A DNA stretch of 64,000 bases, taken from the NCBI RefSeq assembly GCF_025979705.1, contig NZ_CP110136.1:1116001-1180000 (forward strand), written 5' to 3'. Each line of letters opens with the position of its first letter. Position 1 is the first letter of the stretch. The notes under the pieces were generated by a model that was not told where the DNA came from, searched no databases, and was given only the letters and a program-made list of their open reading frames with translations. This document shows, piece after piece, positions 14,684 to 22,060 of this stretch. The translations under genes were made by a program, and so were the position numbers. Source of the stretch: Hymenobacter sp. YIM 151858-1 (GTDB lineage: Bacteria; Bacteroidota; Bacteroidia; Cytophagales; Hymenobacteraceae).

Positions 14684-14917
14684 CTACTTGATTGGTTGGT
14701 GGATGCGTGGTTCGGGGCGTTCGAGGGCAAGGTCGCTTTCAGCGGTCGTCTTCGGGGTGGCGCAGCTTGCGAGCAGGAGCAGCAGCGCGGCCAGCAGGGG
14801 CCAGCGGCGGGTTGCCAGCTCGGCCCACGAGGCAAACGCGGGCTCGCGCTCGCCGACTACAAGATACAGCGCGAGCAGCAGCGGCAGGGCGAGTAACAGA
14901 ACTATTTTGCGGAACAT
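14684..14917 (-). CDS. Small membrane or lipoprotein-like protein
   Basis: 77 residues with two hydrophobic segments: residues 4-21 and a second ending in LLLLLASCATP, which resembles a lipobox (LASC). The tail is charged and short. Possibly an Rz1-like spanin or inner-membrane protein; not resolved. Confidence 0.5.
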   Translation of the reverse strand: MFRKIVLLLALPLLLALYLVVGEREPAFASWAELATRRWPLLAALLLLLASCATPKTTAESDLALERPEPRIHQPIK

Positions 14918-14936
14918 GGCTGGTGGAGAGAAGGAG

Positions 14937-15173
14937 TTAAAACTGGTAGACGACGAGGTAATCTTCTTCAGTGTTCCAAGCGCCGTCCTCCGGGTACGCG
15001 TGGCCGTGGCTGCGGCAGATTTCCTTTACTAGTTCGAGTAATTCGGATTCATTGGACAGGATTACCTGCGGCGCGTCTATATCTGTTTTTATGTGCTTCA
15101 TCGTGAGATTTAGAAACTCACGGCCGCTCATACGGAAGCGAAAAGCTTCAACGTCTTTCCAGGTTCTATTCAT
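14937..15173 (-). CDS. Small phage protein
   Basis: 78 residues from ATG 15173, right behind the stop of the preceding tiny gene. Starts MNRTWKDVEAFRFRMSG; acidic second half. Function unknown. Confidence 0.5.
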   Translation of the reverse strand: MNRTWKDVEAFRFRMSGREFLNLTMKHIKTDIDAPQVILSNESELLELVKEICRSHGHAYPEDGAWNTEEDYLVVYQF

Positions 15174-15174
15174 C

Positions 15175-15267
15175 TTACGCGGCGGCTTGTTTGGCTTTGA
15201 GTTGCTGCATGACAATCGGCACGAGGTCGCGGAGGCGGCAGCAGCAGGCGAGGCGGGTGACTTTCAT
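15175..15267 (-). CDS. Tiny cysteine-containing protein (30 residues)
   Basis: ATG 15267, TAA 15175-15177. Has ACCCR near the start and an Ala/Lys/Gln tail. Fills the gap between two operon genes; tentative. Confidence 0.35.
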   Translation of the reverse strand: MKVTRLACCCRLRDLVPIVMQQLKAKQAAA

Positions 15268-15270
15268 GGC

Positions 15271-15822
15271 TTAGACTGTTACTGGTTCTAGTTCGCGTTT
15301 GAACTCGGCTAAAAGGATGGGCCAGGTTTCTTCCCAAAACTTCTTGAAGTGAGGGTCAGGCTCGTAGCACACATCCGGCACGTCGTAGATGTCGGTCAGA
15401 AAATCGTAGAGGTTGTCGGTGTTCAGAACCGCCGACTCAAACGTTTTGTGGTTTTCATGGCGGACTTCCTCTAGCTCGTTGTAGATATCCCGTGCCTTGT
15501 CGGCGGTAATTTCCTTGGCCCGACGCCACTCGAAAAGCCTGCGCTTATACATTGTCACCGTAGCCTTGACATCCAGCCATCGCTCTACGCCAAACTTGGA
15601 GGCGGCATAGTCGTGGTTGAGTTTGGCTAGAAACTCTTTGAAGTCGCCGCCCGTGGCGCCCCAATAGTTTTGCCAGGTGCCGTAGTCTGAGGCAATTTGA
15701 ATGCGCCCGCCGTGCGGGTTGGCGTCGATGGTGATGTCGGCCCAATAGAAGCCGCTCTTGTGGCGAATTTTGTAGCACTCAACCGTGCTCTTGCTGACAC
15801 TAAATTCCTCGGTGCGTTTCAT
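15271..15822 (-). CDS. Conserved phage protein of unknown function
   Basis: 183 residues. The first 75 residues look beta-rich (WADITIDANPHGGRIQIAS and DYGTWQNYWGA), the rest helical and acidic. I recall similar GTWQNYWG-type hypothetical proteins from many phage early regions, but no function is known to me. Confidence 0.68.
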   Translation of the reverse strand: MKRTEEFSVSKSTVECYKIRHKSGFYWADITIDANPHGGRIQIASDYGTWQNYWGATGGDFKEFLAKLNHDYAASKFGVERWLDVKATVTMYKRRLFEWRRAKEITADKARDIYNELEEVRHENHKTFESAVLNTDNLYDFLTDIYDVPDVCYEPDPHFKKFWEETWPILLAEFKRELEPVTV

Positions 15823-15833
15823 CGTGTTTGGAA

Positions 15834-16103
15834 TTAAAAAGCAGGTTCGGTGGTGATTGGGTTGGGCTGGTAGCGTTGCTCCAGGTGGCGGCGGAACAAT
15901 ACCAGCAGGCGGGGTACATCGGTGGCCGAGCAGCGGAAGGTGTGCTTGTGCTCGGGGTTCTCGAAGAAGTGCAGCGAGTACTTGGTGTACCCTGGGGCGT
16001 AGGAGGTGCCGGCGCAGATCAGGGATGCAATACCCGCGTCCGGCACGTCGTACTCGGCCGCTATCTGCCGGGCTTTGTGGTGGAGTTCGTCGGCGCAGTA
16101 CAT
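15834..16103 (-). CDS. Small phage protein
   Basis: 89 residues from ATG 16103, overlapping the upstream stop. Helical start (MYCADELHHKARQIAAEYDV), then a beta-like region (YTKYSLHFFENPEHKHTFRC). The longer frame upstream is a shadow of the next gene. Function unknown. Confidence 0.55.
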   Translation of the reverse strand: MYCADELHHKARQIAAEYDVPDAGIASLICAGTSYAPGYTKYSLHFFENPEHKHTFRCSATDVPRLLVLFRRHLEQRYQPNPITTEPAF

Positions 16104-16366
16104 CAGTGGGCGGGGGTGAGTTGGAGGGCGGCGTAGGTGGCTTGCAGCGCGGCGAGGGTGCGCTGGTAGGCGGCCTCGAAGGCGGCGCGGTGGGTGGGCA
16201 GCTCGTCGGCGGCGGGCTGGCGCTGCATGAAGCCGGGGGTGGAACCGAGTTCCACCGTGGGCCACGCCTGCTGCACGGTGAGCGAGGCGGGCACGGCCAG
16301 TTGGCGGCCGTCGGGCAGGTAGGCGTAGTAGGAGCGGCCGTCGGTGGTGTAGCGGGGTTCGGTCAT
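16103..16366 (-). CDS. Small phage protein
   Basis: 87 residues. Starts with a beta-like part (TTDGRSYYAYLPDGRQLAVP), then a helix rich in Ala and Gln. Overlaps both neighbours by 1-4 bases. Confidence 0.5.
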   Translation of the reverse strand: MTEPRYTTDGRSYYAYLPDGRQLAVPASLTVQQAWPTVELGSTPGFMQRQPAADELPTHRAAFEAAYQRTLAALQATYAALQLTPAH

Positions 16367-16623
16367 GGCGCGTGGGGAATGGTAATGGCTTCGAGGTTCA
16401 GGTCGGGCAGCACCACGGCGCGGCAGGCTTCGCGCAGGAAGTTGGCGACGGCTTTCTGCCCGCCGACCTCGGCTTCGGTGTGGTAGCGCCGCCCGTTTTC
16501 GGTATACTCAACCCAGCAGTGGCGGCCGTCCCGGTGCAGCGCGGCGGCGGTGATGGTGGGGTGGCCTTGCAGGGCGTCGAGCAAAGCGGCCCGGTGGCGG
16601 GCAAGAGAGCGCGGTTGGCTCAT
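16363..16623 (-). CDS. Small phage protein
   Basis: 86 residues, basic. GRHCWVEYTENGRRYHTEAEVGG resembles the strands of the neighbouring small gene, so the two may be diverged copies. Function unknown. Confidence 0.5.
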   Translation of the reverse strand: MSQPRSLARHRAALLDALQGHPTITAAALHRDGRHCWVEYTENGRRYHTEAEVGGQKAVANFLREACRAVVLPDLNLEAITIPHAP

Positions 16624-16731
16624 GGTTCGCGGTGGAGTAGAAGTGTGGCATAAGCGGTAAGCGAAGGGTCGTGTCGGGGTCGGGTAGTGGCGGGCGGCGG
16701 GAGGTAAACGGCGGGGCGTGGGGCGGCTGGC

Positions 16732-17022
16732 TCAGGCTTCGGCGCGGGCGCGGCAGCGGCGGGCCTCGCTGTAGCGGAACAAGGAGCGGCGGGAGTAGAG
16801 AATCTTCCGGCCCTCGCCCTTGTACTCGATCAGGCAGCCGGGCTTCTCGCGCTGGCGCTTCAGCGTGTCGTCCGAGACGCCCAGCAGGCGGCAGGCCGTG
16901 CGGGTGTCCACCCACTCGTCGAGCGAGGCTTCGAGTTGCTGCACCCGGCGCTCGGCCGCGTCGAGCCGGGCGAGCACGGGTTGCAGGTACTGGGCAAGCA
17001 AAGGGGAGAGGTCGAGCTGCAT
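16732..17022 (-). CDS. HTH (excisionase/MerR-like) protein
   Basis: 96 residues from ATG 17022. A coiled-coil-like start (residues 5-35) precedes the helix-turn-helix DTRTACRLLGVSDDTLKRQR and a wing ending in ILYSRRSLFRY. This is the pattern of excisionase-type DNA-binding domains. It lies in the control region near the integrase, so a role in excision or early regulation is plausible. Confidence 0.65.
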   Translation of the reverse strand: MQLDLSPLLAQYLQPVLARLDAAERRVQQLEASLDEWVDTRTACRLLGVSDDTLKRQREKPGCLIEYKGEGRKILYSRRSLFRYSEARRCRARAEA

Positions 17023-17024
17023 GG

Positions 17025-17249
17025 CTAGTAGCGGTCGATAAGTTGTTGCAGGGTGTGCTGGGCTTGTTGCTCTTGTTGCAACAACGTTGCAATGGCCTGC
17101 TCGATGGCGCGGCGGTTCTTGGTGCGCACCGACTTGTCCTGGAAGTAGCGGGTGACGGTGGGGCGGGGCACTTTGCTCAGGGTCGCCACGTCGGCGAGGG
17201 CCCCGTGGCCTAATATTTCGCGAATTTGTTTCGCTGCTGTTGCATTCAT
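17025..17249 (-). CDS. Cro-like small HTH regulator
   Basis: 74 residues. HTH segment LADVATLSKVPRPTVTRYFQDKSVRTKNRRAIEQAI, then a Gln-rich helix. It is the first gene of the leftward operon and is divergent from the S24 repressor, the classical place for Cro. Its own coding DNA contains a near-palindrome TTGCAACAACGTTGCAA related to the GCAACA/TGTTGC sites at 2.2-2.4 kb. Confidence 0.68.
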   Translation of the reverse strand: MNATAAKQIREILGHGALADVATLSKVPRPTVTRYFQDKSVRTKNRRAIEQAIATLLQQEQQAQHTLQQLIDRY

Positions 17250-17400
17250 GGCGATTTTCCCATTGGTTGCGGGTGGTTTGTCGGTTGATACGCGCCTTGG
17301 TGAATTGGTGTTTCAAAGGTGCGCAACAAAATTTCAAAAGGCAAGCATTTCCGTTCTTTTTTATCGAAATATTTTTTCCCGCCCTTGCCTTTGCTCTCCA
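17250..17400. promoter_or_regulatory. Divergent control region (Cro-like / repressor)
   Basis: The intergenic DNA between the two divergent regulators is AT-rich compared with its surroundings. AAAGGCAAG at 17337-17345 and CTTGCCTTT at 17384-17392 form a 9-base inverted repeat 38 bases apart, which could be an operator pair. No promoter matches the consensus well on either strand. Confidence 0.45.
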
Positions 17401-18155
17401 CCCCCAGCCCCGGCACCGCCGAAACGGACGGGCCGCACGAGCGCGTGCGTGCCCTGCGCACGGCCCAGCGCATCCCCCTGCGCGAGTTTTCCGACCGCAT
17501 GGAAGCCCTGCGCGCCCAAAACCCCACCGCCGCCCCGTGGCGGGACGTGGAGCGCGCCCCCTCGCCCGCCACGCTCTCGCGCTTCGAGTCGGGCGAGGGG
17601 CTCAAGCAGGACGGCCACCTGCACCTGATGGCCGCCGTGCTCGGCGTGCCCTACGAACACCTGCGCTACGGCGAGCACGGCCACCACGCGCGCCCCGCCC
17701 CGCGCCTAGCCCCGCTCGTGCAGGTGGCGCACATTCCCATCGCCGCCCGCGCCACGTTTGCCGAGGCAATGGTGGGCGGCGGCCTGCTCGACCCCGGCGC
17801 GTGGGATACCGTAAGCATCTACCTCAACCCTGGCGAACTGTTGGATATTGTGGCGAGCTGGTATTGCTTAGACGTAAACGGCGACTCGATGGAGCCCACC
17901 CTGCAACACGGCCAGCAGGTGCTCGTCGAGCGCGTGCCCGAGGCCAAGTGGGGCTTGCAGAGTACGGGCGTGTACGTGGTGGCCTTCGAGGACATGGTGG
18001 TGGTCAAGCGCATCAGCAAAAACGACCTCGACGTGGGCGGCGGGCTGCTGCTGACCTCCGACAACCCGCGCGGCGGGCAAATGACCGTGGCCCGCGCTTC
18101 CATCCGCTCCATGTGGCGGGTCAAGCGGCTGGCCCAGGCCCCGGAAATCTACTAG
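17319..18155 (+). CDS. Phage repressor with S24 (LexA/CI-like) peptidase domain
   Basis: 278 residues from ATG 17319; the first 35 residues look unlike protein, so translation may start later (a GTG lies at the RVRALRTAQ segment). N-terminal HTH-like part RVRALRTAQRIPLREFSDRM, then a C-terminal S24 domain with catalytic Ser190 in GDSMEPT and Lys230 in VVVKRI. Family members hold the prophage silent and cleave themselves when RecA is activated by DNA damage. It faces away from the early operon and is followed by the integrase in the same direction. Confidence 0.85.
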   Translation: MRNKISKGKHFRSFLSKYFFPPLPLLSTPSPGTAETDGPHERVRALRTAQRIPLREFSDRMEALRAQNPTAAPWRDVERAPSPATLSRFESGEGLKQDGHLHLMAAVLGVPYEHLRYGEHGHHARPAPRLAPLVQVAHIPIAARATFAEAMVGGGLLDPGAWDTVSIYLNPGELLDIVASWYCLDVNGDSMEPTLQHGQQVLVERVPEAKWGLQSTGVYVVAFEDMVVVKRISKNDLDVGGGLLLTSDNPRGGQMTVARASIRSMWRVKRLAQAPEIY

Positions 18156-18198
18156 CACTCCTTATAGTATAGCGTACCGTTTATTCATTTGGTCAATC

Positions 18199-19488
18199 AT
18201 GGGACTTGCCACCATTAAAATCCTCTTGCACCACCGCCAGCGCGAGGACGGCACCTACCAGGTGCGCCTGCGCATCACCAAAGACCGCGTGGTGCGCTTT
18301 GTCGATGTGGGCCTGCGCGTGAGCCCGAAGGACTGGAACGAGAAAGCCACCGAGGGCAAGGCCAACTGGCTGCGCACCTCCCACTACGACCACCAGTTCT
18401 GGAACGCGGAACTCTCCCGGCAGGGGCAGGAGCTGCGCCACCTCGCCCTGCAATACCCCGCCGAATCCGCCGACCAACTGCTCGCCCGCTTTCGCGGCGC
18501 CCGCACGCCCGCCCCCGCCGCCCCCGACGTGATCCAGTACTTCCGCGACGATCTGCGCCGCTCGGCCCCGCTGATCTCGCCCCGCTCGCTGCGCACCTAC
18601 CAGCGGCTGTGCGAGCGGCTGGCCGCGTGGAAGCCGCAGGGCTGGCCGGTGGACGAAATCACGCCCGCCGCCGTCAAGGAGTTCTACCTGTTTTTGCGGG
18701 CGCAAACCCGCATGGCCGAAAATACCCTGGCCCTGCAAATGAAAGTCCTGAGCACGGTGCTGCGGCGCATGGCCGACGACGGCCTGCTGCCCCACCACAA
18801 GAACCCGCTGCCCAAACTGGTCTTCCCCACCGGGGCGCGCACCCCGCGCCGCCGCCTCTCGGAAAGCGACCGGCTGGCCGTGTTGCACGTCGAGATACCG
18901 CCCGGCAAGCGGCAGTGGGCAATGGTGTGGGCGCGGCGGGCGTGGCTGCTCCAATTCACGAGCCGGGGCACGCGCATCGGCGACGTGCTCGAATGGCGCT
19001 GGCGCAACCTGAGCCCGACCCACCTCACGTTTACCGAGCGCAAGACGGGCAAGCACAAGCGCGTGCTCGTCACGCCCGATTTGCGGCAGGTCTTGGACGA
19101 GTGCCGCCAGGCGTACGGGGTGGAGCCCGACCCCGACGATTTTATCCTGCCCTTTCTGGACCGCTCGCGCTCCTATTTGCGCGGCCCCAAGCCCCTGACC
19201 AAAGCCGGGGAGGAGGCCGTGTTTGCGGCGCTGGACGCGGGCACCAAGCGGGTAAACCGGGGGCTTCGCTGGCTGGCCGAACTCGCCGGGCTGCCGGAGT
19301 TCACCTCGCACGCCGCCCGCCACTCCTTTGCCTCGCACGCGCGGGCGGTGACGGGCGATCTGCGCCTCGTCCGGGATTTGCTCGGTCATAGCTCGGAAGC
19401 GCAGACGGAACGCTATCTTGCCGGCCTCGACGCCGACGAACTCGACCAGCTCACCGCGTCGGTGTTCGCCGCGCCCGCCGAAAAATAA
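18199..19488 (+). CDS. Tyrosine integrase of prophage 1
   Basis: 429 residues. Arm-binding domain (residues 1-90, with VGLRVSPKDWNEKA), core-binding SAM-like domain (about 105-210) and catalytic domain. Catalytic residues visible: Arg259 in SRGTRIGDVL, His371 and Arg374 in HAARH, His397 in LLGHSSE and nucleophile Tyr406 in TERYLAG. It would integrate and excise the prophage. It sits at the right end, 43 bases behind the repressor, and is followed by a terminator and chromosomal genes. Confidence 0.93.
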   Translation: MGLATIKILLHHRQREDGTYQVRLRITKDRVVRFVDVGLRVSPKDWNEKATEGKANWLRTSHYDHQFWNAELSRQGQELRHLALQYPAESADQLLARFRGARTPAPAAPDVIQYFRDDLRRSAPLISPRSLRTYQRLCERLAAWKPQGWPVDEITPAAVKEFYLFLRAQTRMAENTLALQMKVLSTVLRRMADDGLLPHHKNPLPKLVFPTGARTPRRRLSESDRLAVLHVEIPPGKRQWAMVWARRAWLLQFTSRGTRIGDVLEWRWRNLSPTHLTFTERKTGKHKRVLVTPDLRQVLDECRQAYGVEPDPDDFILPFLDRSRSYLRGPKPLTKAGEEAVFAALDAGTKRVNRGLRWLAELAGLPEFTSHAARHSFASHARAVTGDLRLVRDLLGHSSEAQTERYLAGLDADELDQLTASVFAAPAEK

Positions 19489-19522
19489 CCGCCGTTGTTC
19501 CGTAGAATAACGGCGGAACAAC
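19489..19522 (+). terminator. Overlapping alternative hairpins after the integrase
   Basis: CCGCCGTT (19489-19496) pairs with AACGGCGG (19509-19516), while GTTGTTCCG (19494-19502) can instead pair with CGGAACAAC (19514-19522). Both stems are perfect and exclude each other. It starts right at the stop codon. It may be a terminator, an attenuator or part of the attachment site. Confidence 0.5.
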
Positions 19523-19618
19523 AAAGCCGGGAGCGGCAGCGGATTCAACCCGCGCAAGCCCGGCGAAGTACCCCCCAAAAAGCCCGCTGTGCGGGTGTTA
19601 GACCCGCTGGAACCCGCA

Positions 19619-20299
19619 ATGGCTGAGAAAAGCAGTATTTTCGACATGATTGGGCCCGTTATGATCGGTCCTAGTTCTTCGCACACGGCCGGGGTGGTGC
19701 GCATTGCCCGCGCGGCCATCCGGGTGTTGGGCTCGTTGCCCACGCACGCTACCATTACCTTCTACAACTCGTTTGCGCGCACCTACGAAGGCCACGGCTC
19801 CGACCGGGCCATCATCGCCGGCCTGCTCGACTTCCCGACCGACGACAAGCGCATCCGCGAGGCTTTCGAACACGCCAAAGCGGCCGGGCTGCAGTACACG
19901 TTTCAGGGCATCGGCAACGCCTCCACCATGCACCCCAACACCATTCGGCTGCAGCTGCGCGACGAGCGCACCGGCGCCGAGGTCGACGTGATCGGGCAAA
20001 GCCGGGGCGGCGGCGTTATCCGCATTGTGGAGGTCGATGGCTTTCCGTGTGATTTTTCGGCCGGCCTGCACACGCTTATCGTCGACGCCGACGACGTGAA
20101 GGGCTCCATCGCCTTTATTGCCGATGTCATTGCCCACGACGACTGCAACATCGCCACCATGAACGTGAGCCGCAAAGGCAAAAACCAGGTGGCCCGGCAG
20201 TTCATCGAAATCGACTCGGCCTTGTCGGACGTGGCGCTGCAATACCTGCGGCACCTGCGCTGGGTGCACCAGGTGCGCTACATCCCGGCCATCGAGTAG
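19619..20299 (+). CDS. sdaAB: L-serine ammonia-lyase (Fe-S), beta subunit
   Basis: 226 residues from ATG 19619. SDH beta domain with the signature MIGPVMIGPSSSHTAGVVRIAR, then an ACT-like domain at the C-terminus (residues 150-226). In the two-subunit form the beta chain works with an alpha chain that holds the 4Fe-4S cluster and deaminates serine to pyruvate. The alpha gene is not adjacent here. It is the first chromosomal gene after the prophage, so the insertion may have changed its upstream region. Confidence 0.9.
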   Translation: MAEKSSIFDMIGPVMIGPSSSHTAGVVRIARAAIRVLGSLPTHATITFYNSFARTYEGHGSDRAIIAGLLDFPTDDKRIREAFEHAKAAGLQYTFQGIGNASTMHPNTIRLQLRDERTGAEVDVIGQSRGGGVIRIVEVDGFPCDFSAGLHTLIVDADDVKGSIAFIADVIAHDDCNIATMNVSRKGKNQVARQFIEIDSALSDVALQYLRHLRWVHQVRYIPAIE

Positions 20300-20375
20300 C
20301 TATTTCATCCGCTTCAGCTTCCGCCAGGGCCGTTTGTGCCTCTTCCATCCGCTAACCGCCATTCGCCGCATACTT

Positions 20376-21923
20376 ATGAATCCGTTCGTTACTCCTTGGT
20401 TGAGCCATGGGCGCCTGAAAGCCGGTGCCTTGCTGCTGGCCGGGCTCGGGCTGAGTGCGCCCGCCTGGGCGCAAAGCCGCCCCGCTGCCCCACCCGCGGC
20501 CGCCGTGCCACAAGCCGCCCCCGCCGGCCCCTGGACGCTGCAGCAAGCCGTTGATTACGCCGTGCAGAACAACCTGCAGGTGCGCCAGAGCCAGCTGCAG
20601 GCCGAGCTTTCGGAAGCCACGTACCGGCAAAGCCGCATGAGCCAGTTGCCCACGGCCAACGCCGCGGCCTCGCAAAGCTGGAACTACGGTACCAACGTCG
20701 ACCCGCTCACGTTCACCTTCCAGAACCAGACCACCCGCGCCAACAACTTCTCGGCCTCGGGGCAGCTGAATTTGTTCTCGGGCTTTCAGGTGCGCAACTC
20801 CATCAAGCGCAACGCCCTCGATTACGAAGCCTCACTGCTTGATATCGAGCAGGCCCGCAACGACCTCTCGCTGACGGTGGCCTCGGCCTACCTGCAGCTA
20901 TTGCTGGGCGAAGAGCTGGTGCGCACCAACGAGCTGCGCATCAACTCGGCCAAGCAGCAAATCGAGCGTACGCAAAAGCTGCTGCGCGCCGGCTCGGTGC
21001 CCGAAAGCAACCTGGCCGACGCCCGCGCCCAATTGGCTACCGACGAGCTGAACCTGGTAACGGCCCAAAACCAGCGCGACCTGGCCCGGTTGCAACTCGT
21101 GCAGGCCCTCAACCTGGAGGCCGCCCGTGCCAGCGACTTTGCCATAGCAGTGCCCAACCTGCCCGACCCCGACGACGAGCCCTCGCTCGACGGCGACGTG
21201 GCATCAACCTTCGAGGCCGCCCAAACCACCCAGCCGCAGGTGAAAGCCGCCGATTTGCGCGTGCGCAGCGCGCAACGCAGCCAGGAGGTGTCGCGGGGGG
21301 CGTACTACCCACGCCTGACCTTTGGTGCCAGCATCTTTTCGGGTTACTCCTCGGCGCGCAACGCCCGCGTGCTCGGCCGCGACTCGGTGCTGCGCCCCAC
21401 CGGCTTTATTTACCAGCTGAACCCTGCCACAGGCCAGCCCCAGCTGGTGCCGGGCCTGTTCGCGGGCATCCGGCAGCCCAATTTCGAGACCTTGCCTGAG
21501 GGCTTTGGCTCGCAGGTACGCAACAACCTGGGCAAGCAGCTTAGCTTCAACCTGAACATTCCGATCCTGAACGGCTGGCAGGCCCGTACCAACGTGCAGC
21601 GCTCCGTAATCGGGGTGAAGCAGGCCGAACTGCGCGCCGCGCAAACGCGCCTGCAGCTGCGCCAGACCATTCAGCAAGCCTACGCCGATGCGCTGGCGGC
21701 CCAACGCCGCTACGCGGCCAACAAGCGCCAGGTAGAAGCGCTGGGCACGGCCTACCGCAACGCCGAAATCCGCTTCAACAACGGGCTGATGAACGGTACC
21801 GATTTCAACATCGCCAAAAACAACCTCACGGCGGCCGAGTCGGGCATGATTCAGGCCAAATACGAATTCATTTTCCGCCGCAAGGTGCTCGATTTCTACC
21901 AAGGCAAGCCCCTGACGCTTTAG
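20376..21923 (+). CDS. TolC-family outer membrane efflux protein
   Basis: 515 residues from ATG 20376. A signal peptide is clear (ALLLAGLGLSAPAWAQ). Two long helical halves with the TolC pattern follow: QQAVDYAVQNNLQVRQSQ near residue 55, then AYLQLLLGEELV, and a second repeat with ALAAQRRYAANKRQVE and NGLMNGTDFNIAKNNLTAAE near the end. It forms a trimeric channel for efflux or type I secretion. The adaptor gene follows 137 bases downstream, so they likely work as a pair; the inner-membrane pump is elsewhere. Confidence 0.9.
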   Translation: MNPFVTPWLSHGRLKAGALLLAGLGLSAPAWAQSRPAAPPAAAVPQAAPAGPWTLQQAVDYAVQNNLQVRQSQLQAELSEATYRQSRMSQLPTANAAASQSWNYGTNVDPLTFTFQNQTTRANNFSASGQLNLFSGFQVRNSIKRNALDYEASLLDIEQARNDLSLTVASAYLQLLLGEELVRTNELRINSAKQQIERTQKLLRAGSVPESNLADARAQLATDELNLVTAQNQRDLARLQLVQALNLEAARASDFAIAVPNLPDPDDEPSLDGDVASTFEAAQTTQPQVKAADLRVRSAQRSQEVSRGAYYPRLTFGASIFSGYSSARNARVLGRDSVLRPTGFIYQLNPATGQPQLVPGLFAGIRQPNFETLPEGFGSQVRNNLGKQLSFNLNIPILNGWQARTNVQRSVIGVKQAELRAAQTRLQLRQTIQQAYADALAAQRRYAANKRQVEALGTAYRNAEIRFNNGLMNGTDFNIAKNNLTAAESGMIQAKYEFIFRRKVLDFYQGKPLTL

Positions 21924-21950
21924 TGGTTAGCCTAGGTCAACGTGTTCTGT

Positions 21951-22001
21951 ACAACGCCTGGGTGCCTTGGCCTGCCAATGGTTGAGGTACCTAGGCGTTG
22001 T
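21951..22001 (+). terminator. Long hairpin behind the TolC gene
   Basis: Arms 21951-21966 and 21986-22001 match at 14 of 16 positions; a run of eight T follows at about 22009. The right arm includes a CCTAGG palindrome. Confidence 0.55.
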
Positions 22002-22060
22002 GCCTTGCTTTTTTTTGGCAGATAATTGCCTGCTGATCATTGCTAATTGATCATTTGTAC

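Noticed and set aside
14023..14835. Longer start of the ERF gene at 14835
   Set aside because: The extra 51 residues are Pro/Arg/Cys-rich and overlap the lipoprotein-like gene; MSEQTDTSKN at 14682 is the natural start.
18193..19755. Minus-strand frame of 520 residues across the integrase
   Set aside because: Arg/Gly/Pro-rich chain typical of antisense frames in GC-rich DNA; the plus strand carries the integrase with all catalytic residues.
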